This document shows, piece after piece, positions 36,312 through 46,002 of a DNA stretch of 64,000 nucleotides. A program made the position numbers and the translations under genes. Source of the stretch: Parahalioglobus pacificus (GTDB taxonomy: Bacteria; Pseudomonadota; Gammaproteobacteria; Pseudomonadales; Halieaceae). The stretch covers positions 1,240,001 to 1,304,000 of the forward strand of contig NZ_BMYM01000001.1 of the NCBI RefSeq assembly GCF_014652275.1, given 5' to 3'. The notes below the pieces were generated by a model. The model was not told the DNA's origin. It saw only the letters and a list, made by a program, of their open reading frames with translations, and did not search any database. Numbering within the stretch: the first letter of the stretch is position 1; each line of letters begins with the position of its first letter.

Positions 36312-36761
36312 GGACTTGTACTGCCCACTAGAGACGGGAGGAATTGCTACTCTTTTGCCAGCAAGGTCAGAAAAGTCAGCAATTGTCGATAAATCATTTA
36401 CGATAAGGTGATAAGCGTCTTGATACAGTCGCATCACACCGGATACTGCATCAGAAGTGCTGATGTCGGCCTGTATCTCGGCAAGATCCACTCGCCCCTT
36501 CTCTAGCAACTGCAAATTTTCTCCACTGCCACCAGTTTCGAAAACACGAACGCGAATGCCTATAGCTGAAGCGTTGATGACGTCGGCTATTGCGGTTGAC
36601 AAAGCCAGCGTTTCGCTGCCGGCTGGTCCGCCCGCTATCGTCAGACTCTGTTTCTGATTACCACTGAGCCACAACAGGAGAGCGCCAAGAGCGAACAACC
36701 AAATAAAAAGTATGAGCACCAATCGGATCTTGGGTAAAAAAGGTCGCACCACAATCTCCAT
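36288..36761 (-). pseudogene. truncated TAXI-family TRAP solute receptor
   Basis: N-terminal 157 residues of a membrane-anchored TAXI-type solute-binding protein: an N-terminal helix (LVLILFIWLFALGALLLWL), then TIAGGPAGSETLALSTAIAD and LLEKGRVDLAEIQADIS, which form the first ligand-binding lobe. Full-length relatives are about three times longer. The frame ends abruptly after FWFLAEH at TAA TAA, where the family normally continues. The ATG lies only 12 bp after the encoded CCA of tRNA-Arg with no RBS, so even this part is probably poorly expressed. No TRAP permease genes are present. Confidence 0.75.
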
Positions 36762-36773
36762 TGCACAAGTGAA

Positions 36774-36850
36774 TGGCGCGCCTGGAAGGATTCGAACCCT
36801 CGACCAATAGCTTAGAAGGCTACTGCTCTATCCAACTGAGCTACAGGCGC
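36774..36850 (-). tRNA. tRNA-Arg (TCT anticodon)
   Basis: Cloverleaf on the minus strand: acceptor arms GCGCCTG / CAGGCGC, D arm AGCTCAGTTGGATAGAGC, anticodon loop CTTCTAA with TCT, T loop GGTTCGAATCC, discriminator G and encoded CCA. Length is 77 nt. It is last of three tRNAs in the Pro-His-Arg cluster. Confidence 0.97.
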
Positions 36851-36899
36851 ATGGGCGGCGATTATACAAGCAAACATGGCGACTGCCATAAATAGGGAC

Positions 36900-36976
36900 T
36901 GGGGTGGCCGACGGGTCTCGAACCCGCCACCTCCGGAGTCACAATCCGGTGCTCTACCTGATGAGCTACGGCCACC
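36900..36976 (-). tRNA. tRNA-His (GTG anticodon)
   Basis: Minus-strand cloverleaf with acceptor GTGGCCG / CGGCCAC, anticodon loop TTGTGAC with GTG, T loop GGTTCGAGACC and encoded CCA. The extra G at position -1 (36976), pairing with C73, is the identity element of histidine tRNA and is present in the DNA. Confidence 0.97.
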
Positions 36977-37035
36977 ACTGTGTGTGTCCTGTGAATAAGG
37001 CGTGAGACCAATTTTCCCAAGTGAGGCGAGAAAAG

Positions 37036-37112
37036 TGGTCGGGGTGGAGGGATTCGAACCCCCGACATCCTGCTCCCAAAGCAGGCGCGCTACCAGGCTG
37101 CGCTACACCCCG
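37036..37112 (-). tRNA. tRNA-Pro (TGG anticodon)
   Basis: Minus-strand cloverleaf with acceptor CGGGGTG / CACCCCG, D arm AGCGCAGCCTGGTAGCGC, anticodon loop TTTGGGA with TGG, T loop GGTTCGAATCC, discriminator A and encoded CCA. First gene of the tRNA cluster. Confidence 0.97.
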
Positions 37113-37162
37113 AACGTCAAGCACCAACAAGCCTGTTGCTGGCCCCTATTTCAGGAGCGCGC

Positions 37163-37191
37163 ATCATACTCATCCGCCCCTGTAGCGTCAA
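37163..37191 (-). promoter_or_regulatory. promoter of the tRNA cluster
   Basis: Minus strand: TTGACG (37191-37186), 17-bp spacer, TATGAT (37168-37163), followed by a GCGCGC discriminator as expected for growth-rate and stringently controlled stable-RNA promoters. The predicted start is about 45 nt before tRNA-Pro. Confidence 0.75.
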
Positions 37192-37322
37192 CGGCAGGCA
37201 CCGGCCTACTTTCCGAGTGAATAGGCACTTTAAACCGAGCCGTCTGACATGGGACAATCCGCGCCTTCAATCATTGCGGGCTTAGCGGCAAAGGCTAACG
37301 CCCCTTCCCTGGAGACGGAGAC

Positions 37323-38168
37323 ATGACCGCAAAGGTTCTGGATGGCAAGGCACTGGCCGGTGAAACAGAAGCGCAGTTGCTGGAGCGCGTTGAAGCATTG
37401 AAGGCCAAGTCAGGTGGCAAGACCCCGATTTTGGCGACCATCCTGGTGGGGGACGATCCTGCCTCGGCCACCTATGTAAAGATGAAGGGCAATGCCTGTC
37501 GTCGCGTGGGTATGGAGTCCGTTGCGGTTGAACTGCCTGCAGCCACAACCACCGATGAACTGCTGGCGAAGATTGCAGAGCTCAACGCCAACCCGGATGT
37601 GCACGGCATTCTGCTGCAACACCCGGTGCCGTCACAGATAGATGAGCGTGTATGTTTTGACGCTATCGACCTGACCAAAGATGTCGACGGTGTCACCTGC
37701 CTGGGCTTCGGCCGTATGGCCATGGGCGAACCCGCCTATGGTTGCGCCACCCCGCAGGGCATTATGCGACTGCTGGAGGCCTACGACGTCGAGATCGAGG
37801 GAAAGCACGCTGTGGTTGTCGGTCGCAGCCCCATTCTGGGGAAACCAATGGCAATGATGCTATTGCAGAAAAACGCCACGGTCACCATTTGCCATTCGCG
37901 CACCCGCGATCTGCCCGCCTTGGTGGCGCAGGCCGACATTCTTGTGGGCGCCGTTGGCAAGCCCGAGTTTATTCGTGCTGAATGGGTTAAAGACGGTGCG
38001 GTGGTGGTTGATGCCGGTTATCACCCCGGCGGCGTGGGTGATATCGAGCTGGAGCCCCTGCTCGAGCGCGCCAGTGCCTATACCCCCGTACCCGGTGGGG
38101 TTGGCCCGATGACGATCAACACCCTGATCATGCAGAGTGTGGAATCCGGCGAGAAAAGCCTCGCCTGA
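37323..38168 (+). CDS. folD: methylenetetrahydrofolate dehydrogenase/cyclohydrolase
   Basis: Bifunctional one-carbon enzyme converting 5,10-methylene-THF to 10-formyl-THF with [20 protein letters not shown] (about residues 49-64) carries the catalytic Tyr and Lys. [13 protein letters not shown] and [18 protein letters not shown] mark the folate site and the dinucleotide fold, and [12 protein letters not shown] ends the domain. Length is 281 aa; GGAG precedes the ATG. It is divergent from the tRNA cluster and convergent with cysS. Confidence 0.97.
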   Translation: MTAKVLDGKALAGETEAQLLERVEALKAKSGGKTPILATILVGDDPASATYVKMKGNACRRVGMESVAVELPAATTTDELLAKIAELNANPDVHGILLQHPVPSQIDERVCFDAIDLTKDVDGVTCLGFGRMAMGEPAYGCATPQGIMRLLEAYDVEIEGKHAVVVGRSPILGKPMAMMLLQKNATVTICHSRTRDLPALVAQADILVGAVGKPEFIRAEWVKDGAVVVDAGYHPGGVGDIELEPLLERASAYTPVPGGVGPMTINTLIMQSVESGEKSLA

Positions 38169-38180
38169 TTGCTTTCTAGT

Positions 38181-38203
38181 GGCGGCGCCCTACGCGCGCC
38201 GCC
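38181..38203. terminator. hairpin between convergent folD and cysS
   Basis: GGCGGCGC (38181-38188) and GCGCCGCC (38196-38203) form an 8-bp stem with a 7-base loop that contains the cysS stop codon, so the right arm is the last codons of cysS. On the folD side the stem is followed by ATTTCGTT, a weak T tract. Confidence 0.5.
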
Positions 38204-39566
38204 ATTTCGTTCCCTCTCGGGAATCTTCAAGTACAACACCCGCATCAAGCAGTTGCTGACGGATCTGGTCGGCGAGTGCAAAATCCTTATCGGTCTTCGC
38301 TTGCGCGCGCTGCTCGATCAGACCTTCGATCTCAGCAGCACCCATAGCAGCGTCATCCACGCCACCCTGCATCCAGGCTTCGGGGTCTTGCCCGAGAATA
38401 CCCAGTAGATTGCCTGCTACGAGTATTCTCGCCTTCAGTGCGGGCTGCTCCGACGCCTCTGCCTTGTGCAACTGCCTGGCCAGCGCGTGAATCTCGGCGA
38501 TGGCCAGGGGCGTGTTCAGATCGTCATTCAAGGCCGCGTAGTAGGCTTCATCGTCCAACTGTATCTCTGCATCCACCGGCACATGCTGTACCTCTCGCAG
38601 CGTGCTGTAGAGGCTACCTAACGCTGCCTCGGCCTGTTCCAGCAGCTCAGCCGAAAAGTTAAGCGGCGAACGGTAGTGTGCCGACAGCAATGCAAAACGC
38701 AGCACCTCACCCCTGTAGCGCTTCAATAAGTCACGAACGGTGCGAACGTTGCCAATGGACTTCGACATCTTTTCGCCATCGATGTCCAGGTAAGCGTTGT
38801 GCATCCAATAGCGAACAAAATCATCGCCGTGGGCGCAGCGGCTCTGGGCAATCTCGTTTTCGTGATGCGGAAAAATCAGATCGCGTCCGCCACCATGAAT
38901 GTCGATCGTAGGCCCCATGTGCTCGCGAATCATTGCTGAGCATTCAAGATGCCAACCGGGGCGCCCTCTGCCCCAGGGGCTATCCCAGCCCGGGTCCTCC
39001 TCGTCCGCCGGCTTCCACAGGACGAAATCACCGGGGTGACGCTTGTAATCCGCCACCTCGACTCGCGCACCTGCCAGCATGTCTTCCAGCTTGCGATTGC
39101 TGAGGGCGCCGTAATCCTCCATCGACTCGACGGCGAACAGCACATGGCCCTGGGATTTGTAGGCGTGTCCCTTCTCCAGCAAACTCTGTGTAAGCTCGAT
39201 CATGGGCTTGATGTTATGCGTAGCATGGGGCTCTAAGGTGGGCGGCAGTGCATTAAGGGCGCTCATATCCTCGCGATACTTGGCAGTAAACTCTTCCGTT
39301 ACAGAGTCAATACTGCGCTGCCCTTCCCTTGCAGCTGCAATGATCTTGTCATCCACATCCGTGATATTGCGCGCATAGACCACCTCTTCGAACTGCGTTT
39401 GCAGCAATCGATACAGGGTATCGAAAACCACCACCGGTCTCGCATTGCCAATGTGGGCAAGGTTGTAAACCGTTGGGCCGCACACATACATGCTGACCTT
39501 ATCGGGCTCTATCGATTCAAAGGGCTGCTTCTCACCCGCCAGCGTGTTGTAAACCTTGAGACTCAT
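38190..39566 (-). CDS. cysS: cysteinyl-tRNA synthetase
   Basis: Class I aminoacyl-tRNA synthetase. The zinc ligand Cys29 lies in the [10 protein letters not shown] block, followed by the HIGH signature [12 protein letters not shown] supplies further ligands, and KMSKS occurs in [10 protein letters not shown] (about residues 268-277). Length is 458 aa. Its ATG overlaps the glnS stop by 4 bp (ATGA), an operon of two tRNA synthetases. Confidence 0.98.
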   Translation of the reverse strand: MSLKVYNTLAGEKQPFESIEPDKVSMYVCGPTVYNLAHIGNARPVVVFDTLYRLLQTQFEEVVYARNITDVDDKIIAAAREGQRSIDSVTEEFTAKYREDMSALNALPPTLEPHATHNIKPMIELTQSLLEKGHAYKSQGHVLFAVESMEDYGALSNRKLEDMLAGARVEVADYKRHPGDFVLWKPADEEDPGWDSPWGRGRPGWHLECSAMIREHMGPTIDIHGGGRDLIFPHHENEIAQSRCAHGDDFVRYWMHNAYLDIDGEKMSKSIGNVRTVRDLLKRYRGEVLRFALLSAHYRSPLNFSAELLEQAEAALGSLYSTLREVQHVPVDAEIQLDDEAYYAALNDDLNTPLAIAEIHALARQLHKAEASEQPALKARILVAGNLLGILGQDPEAWMQGGVDDAAMGAAEIEGLIEQRAQAKTDKDFALADQIRQQLLDAGVVLEDSREGTKWRRA

Positions 39567-41239
39567 GACGCCCCCTCCCCACGCTGGGCCCAGGTGTCTC
39601 TGAGGCCTATGGTTTTGTTAAATACGGGCGCTTCCGAACTGTGATCAAACCGGTCAGCCACGAAGTAACCCTCGCGCTCGAATTGGAAATTGTCCTCCGG
39701 AGCAGCCTGTGCCAGTGCCGGCTCGATCCAGGCCTGCTGTATCACTGTGAGCGATTCCGGGTTGATATGTGCCATGAAGTCATGATCGCCCTTGTCGGGC
39801 GCTTCATGGTCAAAGAGACGGTCGTACAGGCGCACGGTAGCCTGACGCCCCTTAGAGGCAGAGACCCATTGAATAACACCCTTGGGTTTTACGCCGTCTT
39901 CAGGATCATTGCCTATTGTATTTGGCACGGTATGCGCATGAACTTCAATCACTTCGCCCTGCGCATTCTTGATCACTTCGTCTGCCTCAATCACATAGGC
40001 GTTGCGCAGCCGCACGCGCTTGCCTAACACCAGACGCTTATACTTTTTATTGGCTGACTCACGGAAATCATCGGCGTCGATGTAGAGCTCCCGGGTCACC
40101 GGCAACTGTCGCTCGCCCAGATCCTCGCGACTGGGGTGAGCAGGCGCCGTCACGACCTCCAGTTGATCTTCAGCGAAGTCGGTCAGCACAACTTTCAACG
40201 GGTTCAACACGCACATACCCCGCGGGGCATTGGCATTCAGGTCGTCGCGAATAGCGTGCTCCAGCATGGCTACATCCACCACCCCGTCAGAGCGGGTGGT
40301 TCCCACCATGTCGCAAAAATGGCGCAGCGCTGTCGGCGTAAAGCCGCGGCGTCGCATCCCGGCTATCGTCGGCATGCGCGGATCATCCCAGCCGGACACC
40401 ACAGCATCGTCCACCAACTGCTTCAGCTTCCGCTTGCTGGTAACTGTGTAACTAGTATTCAGACGACCGAACTCATACTGCCGTGGTCGGCTGTGGACTG
40501 GCAGGTTTTCGATGAACCAATCGTAGAGTGGCCTGTGATCTTCAAACTCCAGTGTGCAAATGGAGTGCGTAATGCCCTCTATGGCATCTTCCTGACCGTG
40601 GGCAAAGTCATAGGTGGGGTAAATCACCCAATCAGTACCCGTCTGGTGATGAGCCACTTTGCGGATACGGTAGAGGATAGGGTCACGCAGATTCATGTTT
40701 GGCGACGCCATATCAATCTTGGCGCGCAGCACACGACTGCCCTCTTCGAACTCGCCCGCCTTCATGAATGTCAACAGCGTGATGTTTTCCTCCACACTGC
40801 GATCACGATAGGGGCTGTTTTTGCCGGGCTCGGTCAGGGTACCGCGATATTCCCTGGCCTCCTCGGGCGACAGGTCATCCACATAAGCCAGCCCCTGCTC
40901 CACCAGATACACCGCCCAGTCATACAACTGCTGGAAATAACTCGAGGCAAAACGGACCTCGCCGTCCCAGGCAAATCCCAGCCAGCGCACATCCTCTTGG
41001 ATGGAGTCAATGAACTCCTGACTCTCTTTCTCCGGGTTGGTGTCGTCGAAACGCAGGTTACAGCGCCCCCCGAACTCCTCAGCCAGCCCAAAATTGACGC
41101 TAATGGACTTGGCATGACCAATGTGCAGATAGCCATTGGGCTCTGGCGGAAAACGGGTGACGATGTCGCTTACCCGGCCGTTTTCCAGATCATCAGCTAT
41201 GATGGTACGAAGAAAGTTGTTAGTGCCCTGCTGTTCCAT
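39563..41239 (-). CDS. glnS: glutaminyl-tRNA synthetase
   Basis: Class I synthetase charging tRNA-Gln directly. The HIGH motif is in [16 protein letters not shown] (about residues 31-46) and the KMSKS variant is VTSKRKL, close to the E. coli VMSKRKL. The C-terminal beta-barrel anticodon domains are complete. The start MEQQGTNNF at 41239 fits the family; an open frame 20 codons longer upstream is ignored. Length is 558 aa. It heads the glnS-cysS operon and is divergent from ppiB across 184 bp. Confidence 0.98.
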   Translation of the reverse strand: MEQQGTNNFLRTIIADDLENGRVSDIVTRFPPEPNGYLHIGHAKSISVNFGLAEEFGGRCNLRFDDTNPEKESQEFIDSIQEDVRWLGFAWDGEVRFASSYFQQLYDWAVYLVEQGLAYVDDLSPEEAREYRGTLTEPGKNSPYRDRSVEENITLLTFMKAGEFEEGSRVLRAKIDMASPNMNLRDPILYRIRKVAHHQTGTDWVIYPTYDFAHGQEDAIEGITHSICTLEFEDHRPLYDWFIENLPVHSRPRQYEFGRLNTSYTVTSKRKLKQLVDDAVVSGWDDPRMPTIAGMRRRGFTPTALRHFCDMVGTTRSDGVVDVAMLEHAIRDDLNANAPRGMCVLNPLKVVLTDFAEDQLEVVTAPAHPSREDLGERQLPVTRELYIDADDFRESANKKYKRLVLGKRVRLRNAYVIEADEVIKNAQGEVIEVHAHTVPNTIGNDPEDGVKPKGVIQWVSASKGRQATVRLYDRLFDHEAPDKGDHDFMAHINPESLTVIQQAWIEPALAQAAPEDNFQFEREGYFVADRFDHSSEAPVFNKTIGLRDTWAQRGEGAS

Positions 41240-41423
41240 GAATCCTGCTTGCGCTGGTGTTAAAAATCGGGCGCGTAGTATAGCGGCGAAAGCCCTCATC
41301 AGATAGCGCCCAGAGCAGCCGGGCCTGACAACGATTCACCTCAGAGCACGCGAGAGATTGTTTTACTGGCCGTGAAAAGTCCGTATCATTGCGCGGCCTC
41401 ATAACTGACACAGGGACGACAAC

Positions 41424-41921
41424 ATGGTCATCATGCGCACCACATTTGGAGATATCAAACTGGAGCTGGACGCCGAACGCGCGCCCAAGACCGTGGAGAA
41501 CTTCCTGATGTACGCCCGAGAAGGCTTCTTCAATGGCACTATTTTCCACCGGGTTATCGACAATTTCATGATCCAGGGTGGCGGCTTTGACACTGAGATG
41601 CAGCAAAAGTCGACGCAGGAGCCCATCGAAAACGAGGCCGATAACGGCCTGAAGAACGACACGGCGACCATAGCAATGGCCCGCACCATGGACCCTCACT
41701 CGGCTACGGCCCAGTTCTTCATCAATGTGAAGGACAACGATTTCCTCAACCACTCTGGCAAAACCATGCAGGGCTGGGGATACGCGGTCTTCGGCAAAGT
41801 CGTTGAAGGCGAGGAAGTGCTGGACAAGATCCGCGCCGTTCCTACAACCAGCCGCGCTGGTCATCAGGACGTACCGGTTGACCCGGTCATCATCGAGTCC
41901 GTCGACATCGTCGAAGACTGA
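41424..41921 (+). CDS. ppiB: peptidyl-prolyl cis-trans isomerase B (cyclophilin)
   Basis: Cytosolic cyclophilin-type proline isomerase, 165 aa, without signal peptide. The catalytic block [16 protein letters not shown] (about residues 38-53, with Arg40) and [17 protein letters not shown] are conserved. AGGGA stands about 7 bases before the ATG. lpxH follows 12 bp downstream, an arrangement common in gammaproteobacteria near the glnS/cysS genes. Confidence 0.97.
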   Translation: MVIMRTTFGDIKLELDAERAPKTVENFLMYAREGFFNGTIFHRVIDNFMIQGGGFDTEMQQKSTQEPIENEADNGLKNDTATIAMARTMDPHSATAQFFINVKDNDFLNHSGKTMQGWGYAVFGKVVEGEEVLDKIRAVPTTSRAGHQDVPVDPVIIESVDIVED

Positions 41922-41933
41922 TAGCCCGTCGCA

Positions 41934-42644
41934 TTGGCGCGCACACTGCTCATTTCAGACCTGCATCTGGCGCCGGAGCGCCCGCTGGTCACCGCCGCTC
42001 TGGCCGAATTCCTTCAGCGTGAAGCACATTGCGACACGCTGTATATCCTCGGCGATCTATTCGAAGTATGGGTGGGCGACGATGACGACGCCCCCCTCGC
42101 CCAAACCGTTGCCGAAATGCTGCGGTCATTCACTGACACAGGGTCAGCGCTCTACCTGATGCAGGGCAATCGCGACTTTCTGCTCGGCGAGGGTTTCTGC
42201 AATGCCGTTGGCGGAGAGTTGCTACCAGACCCGACCGTACACACCATTAACGGCACGCCCACACTGCTGATGCACGGCGACAGCCTGTGCACGGATGACG
42301 TGGCCTATCAGGCCTTTCGGGAACAGGCGCGATCGGCGGAGTGGCAAGGCGCCATCCTCGCGCAATCACTGGAGGAGCGCCGGAAGCTAGCCAGGAATCT
42401 GCGCAATGTCAGCCAGGAAGCGAACTCTAACAAGGCTGAAGACATCATGGATGTCGCCCCGGAAGCCGTTGCCCAGGCCTTTGAGGCTCACGGCGTCAGC
42501 CGACTGATCCATGGCCACACCCATCGGCCCTGTATTCACAGGGGGCAGGGGCGGGCGCGCTGGGTGCTTGGCGACTGGGAGGCCAACGGCTGGTATATCG
42601 AGCTCAGCGATGATAAAGAATCGCTAGAAAAATTCTTTATATAA
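41934..42644 (+). CDS. lpxH: UDP-2,3-diacylglucosamine diphosphatase
   Basis: Lipid A pathway enzyme that hydrolyses UDP-2,3-diacylglucosamine to lipid X. The calcineurin-type metallophosphatase motifs are in order: ISDLHL, YILGDLFE, GNRDF, MHGDSLC and GHTHRP. Length is 236 aa. The frame starts at TTG 41934, preceded by no strong RBS; the protein begins directly with the first motif, as in relatives, so the start is likely right. Probably co-transcribed with ppiB. Confidence 0.96.
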   Translation: MARTLLISDLHLAPERPLVTAALAEFLQREAHCDTLYILGDLFEVWVGDDDDAPLAQTVAEMLRSFTDTGSALYLMQGNRDFLLGEGFCNAVGGELLPDPTVHTINGTPTLLMHGDSLCTDDVAYQAFREQARSAEWQGAILAQSLEERRKLARNLRNVSQEANSNKAEDIMDVAPEAVAQAFEAHGVSRLIHGHTHRPCIHRGQGRARWVLGDWEANGWYIELSDDKESLEKFFI

Positions 42645-42674
42645 GGCAGTTAGGAAGGTTTTCTAAAGTCAAAC

Positions 42675-43385
42675 CTAGTCTGAGACCCCAATAGGGACAC
42701 CGCTGTGAAATCGCAGTTGCCCGTCGGGCTCGCTAATCAGTTTCGCTTCAACCGATAACAACTGCTCACACCGTTCCTGCACGGCATTCTCATCGCTGAT
42801 CTGTGCAGCCAGTTTGAGGTAGTCCTGGAAGTGCCGCGATTCGGACTTGAGCAATGAGGTGTAGAAGCTGGCGAGTTCCGGATCCAGATGTGGCGCTAAG
42901 GCCGCGAATCGTTCGCAGGAGCGCGCCTCAATGATTCCACCTACCAACAGGCTATCGACAAGCCGCTGTGGCTCATCGGAGCTAATCTCAGCGCGCAAGC
43001 CCACGGCGTAACGCCCTGCACCCAGAGGCAGGTATTCAAGTTTCCGCTGACCGATAATCGCCAGCACCTGCTCAAAGTGCCGCAATTCTTCCCGAGCCAG
43101 TCGAGACATCTTCTGCAGCAGGTCATTGCGAAAACTCACCGGCAGATGACTTGCGCCGTAGCGCTTGATCGTGGCCAGTGCAGACTCGGCAGCTTTGCGC
43201 TCACAGTTGGCATGGTCTGTCAGCAGTGCAGGCAGGTTTCCCGGCTGGCAGGCTTCCTCTACCCACGCGTCTGGCGTGCCGCAGTGCAGGAACGTCTGAA
43301 TAGGACCGATGTCCACCTGCGCGCCGCCGCCGACGTTAGCACCGCGCCGGGAGGCTGCCTTGGCCGCTGGATCTGCGCTACTCAT
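42675..43385 (-). CDS. miaE: tRNA 2-methylthio-N6-isopentenyladenosine hydroxylase
   Basis: Non-haem diiron monooxygenase that hydroxylates the isopentenyl group of ms2i6A37 in tRNA. The ferritin-like four-helix bundle shows the expected ligand pairs: DHANCERKAAESAL, REELRHFEQV, GIIEARSCERF and SESRHFQDY. The 236-aa product has about 25 extra polar residues at the N-terminus. Its ATG overlaps the DUF1289 gene by 4 bp. It converges with lpxH. Confidence 0.9.
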   Translation of the reverse strand: MSSADPAAKAASRRGANVGGGAQVDIGPIQTFLHCGTPDAWVEEACQPGNLPALLTDHANCERKAAESALATIKRYGASHLPVSFRNDLLQKMSRLAREELRHFEQVLAIIGQRKLEYLPLGAGRYAVGLRAEISSDEPQRLVDSLLVGGIIEARSCERFAALAPHLDPELASFYTSLLKSESRHFQDYLKLAAQISDENAVQERCEQLLSVEAKLISEPDGQLRFHSGVPIGVSD

Positions 43386-43867
43386 GCGCCGCCCTCTGCT
43401 GAGTTGGCGCCTGCGAACATGTCAGGCGTTTGAATGTATCGCTGGTGATGGGCTTCTGACAGGATGTAGAACTCCTGATCGATCATGTCTCGAAGTGCCA
43501 ACAGGGGTATATCCCGGTAGCGCAAATCCACCTCAAAACCGAAGGCATTGCTGTCCTCTATTTGACCTGCGCCGGCCTTGAGCAGTGCAAACACCCAGCA
43601 GTACTCGTCGTGCGCAGGGTTATGGCGCACTTGTTGTACCTCCAACTGCCAGGCCAGTAACGCCTTATCAATGACCTGCAGTTTGTTGCTGACGCACTGA
43701 GAGAGGAAATCCGCCAAACGCTGATCGATGATGGCTTTCTGCGCGTTGCTATAGCCGTTCCAGTGGATGACCTCATGGGCGAACCGCTTACAGCCCCGGC
43801 AGACGACATCGCCGATGCCGGTTGAGCAGACGCCAATACAGGGGGTTTTTACGGGACGGTCGAGCAT
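43382..43867 (-). CDS. DUF1289 domain protein with C-terminal extension
   Basis: The N-terminal DUF1289 domain (TPCIGVCSTG, then VCRGCKRFAHEVIHWNGY, residues 8-47) has four cysteines that probably bind a metal. The usual DUF1289 protein ends shortly after; here about 95 further residues form an acidic, aromatic-rich region (HNPAHDEYCWVFALLKAGAG, DLRYRDIPLLALRDMIDQEF). It is translationally coupled to miaE (ATGA). The tandem suggests a role near tRNA modification, but no function is known. Confidence 0.83.
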   Translation of the reverse strand: MLDRPVKTPCIGVCSTGIGDVVCRGCKRFAHEVIHWNGYSNAQKAIIDQRLADFLSQCVSNKLQVIDKALLAWQLEVQQVRHNPAHDEYCWVFALLKAGAGQIEDSNAFGFEVDLRYRDIPLLALRDMIDQEFYILSEAHHQRYIQTPDMFAGANSAEGGA

Positions 43868-43998
43868 AATTACGGAGAGTGTGTTAACAGAGCGAGTCTA
43901 AGTTATCGCTCACGGGATTGCACGGCGATCAGGGCCCTGAGGCGCAGTAAACCGTGACGAAATAGGAACTGACCGCCGCAACAGGCGTGTGCAGGTGG

Positions 43999-46002
43999 CT
44001 AGCGCACAAATTGAAGCTTGCGAACGCTACGGCGCAAGCTTGCCAGGGTCTCCCCGCTGCTGGATGGCGCCGGAGCAGGACGATACGTGAGGTCCTGATA
44101 GGCCTCGGTTATCGCCTCAATCTCCTGTCGATAGCGTGGCAACTTGCGCATCGCTCGCTGTGCGAAGTCTGCTGGAGACTCCCAGGGCTCGCGCACAACA
44201 CCCATGCGAGCCATACGCTCACAGAACGCCAGATAGTGCTTGTCTGCTGGGCTTAGCTGGTGGCGTCGCCGGCGCAATAACAGCACAGCCGCGACAGGGA
44301 CTAGCACGGCGGCCCAGGTGAGTAACAATACCGTGACAAACCGTTGCGGGCTGACCTCACCCAGCCAGCGTGACAGCAGGTCAAACTGCTGTTCCTGGTT
44401 GAAACCTGTCACCCAGGCCTGCCACCGATAGGTCAGTGCGTCGTAGCGCAAACGCAGCGCGTTAACCCAGTCAATATCGCGGTAGCGCAGCGGTGACAGC
44501 GGCGAGGCGGACAAGAAGGTGCCCTCGCCTTCCACTGCTTGCTCAAGACCCCACTCAATGCGATCGGGTGCCACCGCCGCGGTGGGATCAACCCGCACCC
44601 AACCCTGTTCAGCGAGCCAAACCTCAGCCCAGGCATGAGCATCGAACTGGTGCACAATCACTGTCCGGTTCACCGGGTTAATCTCGCCGCCCATGTATCC
44701 GGCCACAATGCGGGCAGGCACACCCGCCTCACGCATCATCATCACAAAGGCATAGGCATAGTGCTCGCAGAAGCCGCGCAGACTGTCGAACAAAAAATCA
44801 TCCATGGGGTCGTCATCCCCCAGCAGCGGCGGCTCAAGGGTGTACACAAAGCCCTGCTGGGTGAAATAGCCCAATACGCGATCGACGAAGTCGGCATCAC
44901 TGACACTGGCAGCGCGAAGAGATCGGGCCAGCTCACGCGTGCGCGGATTGTCCCCGGCCGGCAGTGCAAGTTCTGTCTCGCGTCGCCAGGCGCTGAGCTC
45001 GGGGTCCAGCGGTGTCTGCGGCCAACTCTGAACCCTGTACTGGGTTTCATGCTCGATCTGTATCGGTGAGTACAGCCGGTAGTCAGCCAGCATCAGCAGG
45101 CCATCGCTTGCGGGTTGTGAGTAGCGCAGAGAGAAGAGCCAGTTCTGTTGGGTAGGCTCCATGATGACGGCGTAGGACAAAGGTTCGCCCACCGCATCCA
45201 GCTCGGGCATACGCCGCTCAGCTGCCGGCACATCCCAGTAGCGCAGGCTGCGCCATGCGCCCTCCTCCAGCCTGCTCATCACCAGGCCGCGCCAATACAA
45301 GTCGCTAAAGGCTGGAATCTCGCCGTCGAACTGTACCCGGAATGCCACCTCTGCCGACTGGCTTAACTTGGACACGTCGCCGGGCTTGAGGAGATCACTC
45401 ATGCCGGTTTTGGCAGTATGGCTCTTGATAGGCACCGTCCACAGGGGACCAATGCGAGGGAACAGGAAAAACAGCACAAGCATCAAAGGGAAAGCCTGCA
45501 ACAGCATGGTGCCTGCCAATTTCATGCTGCCCCGGTTGAACCGTTGCTGCCCGGGTTGATGCAAGGCAACAAGAGCAGTGGTCAGCAGTAAAACTGTGAA
45601 CAGGCTGTAACCAACAATCAGGATGTCCTGACTGAATAAGAACTCAGTGATGCAGACGAAGTAGCCCAGGAAAATCAACACATAGGCATCCTTGCGACTC
45701 GACAGCTCAATCATCTTCAGGGCGAAGGCTGTCAATAGCAGAGCGACGGTGGGTTCCAGCCCCAGCACGGAACCGAAGCTGAAAAACACGCCACCGGAGG
45801 CCGCAAGAATAAGTACCAGCTTAAGCCAACGACGGGGATAGGCCCACAATCCGCGAAACACCTGTATGCGCCACACGGCCGCCACCACATACACAGCTAT
45901 AACCCACAGCGGAACGCGTTCGATATGCGGCAAAATCAGCGCGAACAAACTCAGAATCATCCAGATCAGTGCGTTGCGCGGTACTTGCTGCTCCACGTTC
46001 AT
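43999..46002 (-). CDS. tgpA: TgpA-type membrane transglutaminase
   Basis: A 667-aa inner-membrane protein with about five or six N-terminal helices (residues 10-185), a periplasmic transglutaminase-like domain and a further helix near residue 560 before a cytosolic tail. The Cys-His-Asp triad is visible in RGFCEHYAYAF, FDAHAWAEVW and VRVDPTAAV (about residues 412-490). Homologous to the essential periplasmic transglutaminase of Pseudomonas. It is the last gene of moxR-DUF58-tgpA and overlaps the DUF58 gene by 4 bp. The physiological substrate is unknown. Confidence 0.92.
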   Translation of the reverse strand: MNVEQQVPRNALIWMILSLFALILPHIERVPLWVIAVYVVAAVWRIQVFRGLWAYPRRWLKLVLILAASGGVFFSFGSVLGLEPTVALLLTAFALKMIELSSRKDAYVLIFLGYFVCITEFLFSQDILIVGYSLFTVLLLTTALVALHQPGQQRFNRGSMKLAGTMLLQAFPLMLVLFFLFPRIGPLWTVPIKSHTAKTGMSDLLKPGDVSKLSQSAEVAFRVQFDGEIPAFSDLYWRGLVMSRLEEGAWRSLRYWDVPAAERRMPELDAVGEPLSYAVIMEPTQQNWLFSLRYSQPASDGLLMLADYRLYSPIQIEHETQYRVQSWPQTPLDPELSAWRRETELALPAGDNPRTRELARSLRAASVSDADFVDRVLGYFTQQGFVYTLEPPLLGDDDPMDDFLFDSLRGFCEHYAYAFVMMMREAGVPARIVAGYMGGEINPVNRTVIVHQFDAHAWAEVWLAEQGWVRVDPTAAVAPDRIEWGLEQAVEGEGTFLSASPLSPLRYRDIDWVNALRLRYDALTYRWQAWVTGFNQEQQFDLLSRWLGEVSPQRFVTVLLLTWAAVLVPVAAVLLLRRRRHQLSPADKHYLAFCERMARMGVVREPWESPADFAQRAMRKLPRYRQEIEAITEAYQDLTYRPAPAPSSSGETLASLRRSVRKLQFVR

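Noticed and set aside
31290-36850. Genomic island with tRNA-Arg attachment site
   Set aside because: No second copy of the tRNA-Arg 3' end was seen near 31.3 kb and no integrase gene is present, so an integrative element is not claimed.
37192-37322. Riboswitch upstream of folD
   Set aside because: No THF-riboswitch core or other known fold could be recognised by eye.
40136-41263. 375-codon plus-strand frame across glnS
   Set aside because: Antisense to glutaminyl-tRNA synthetase, whose motifs are all intact on the minus strand.
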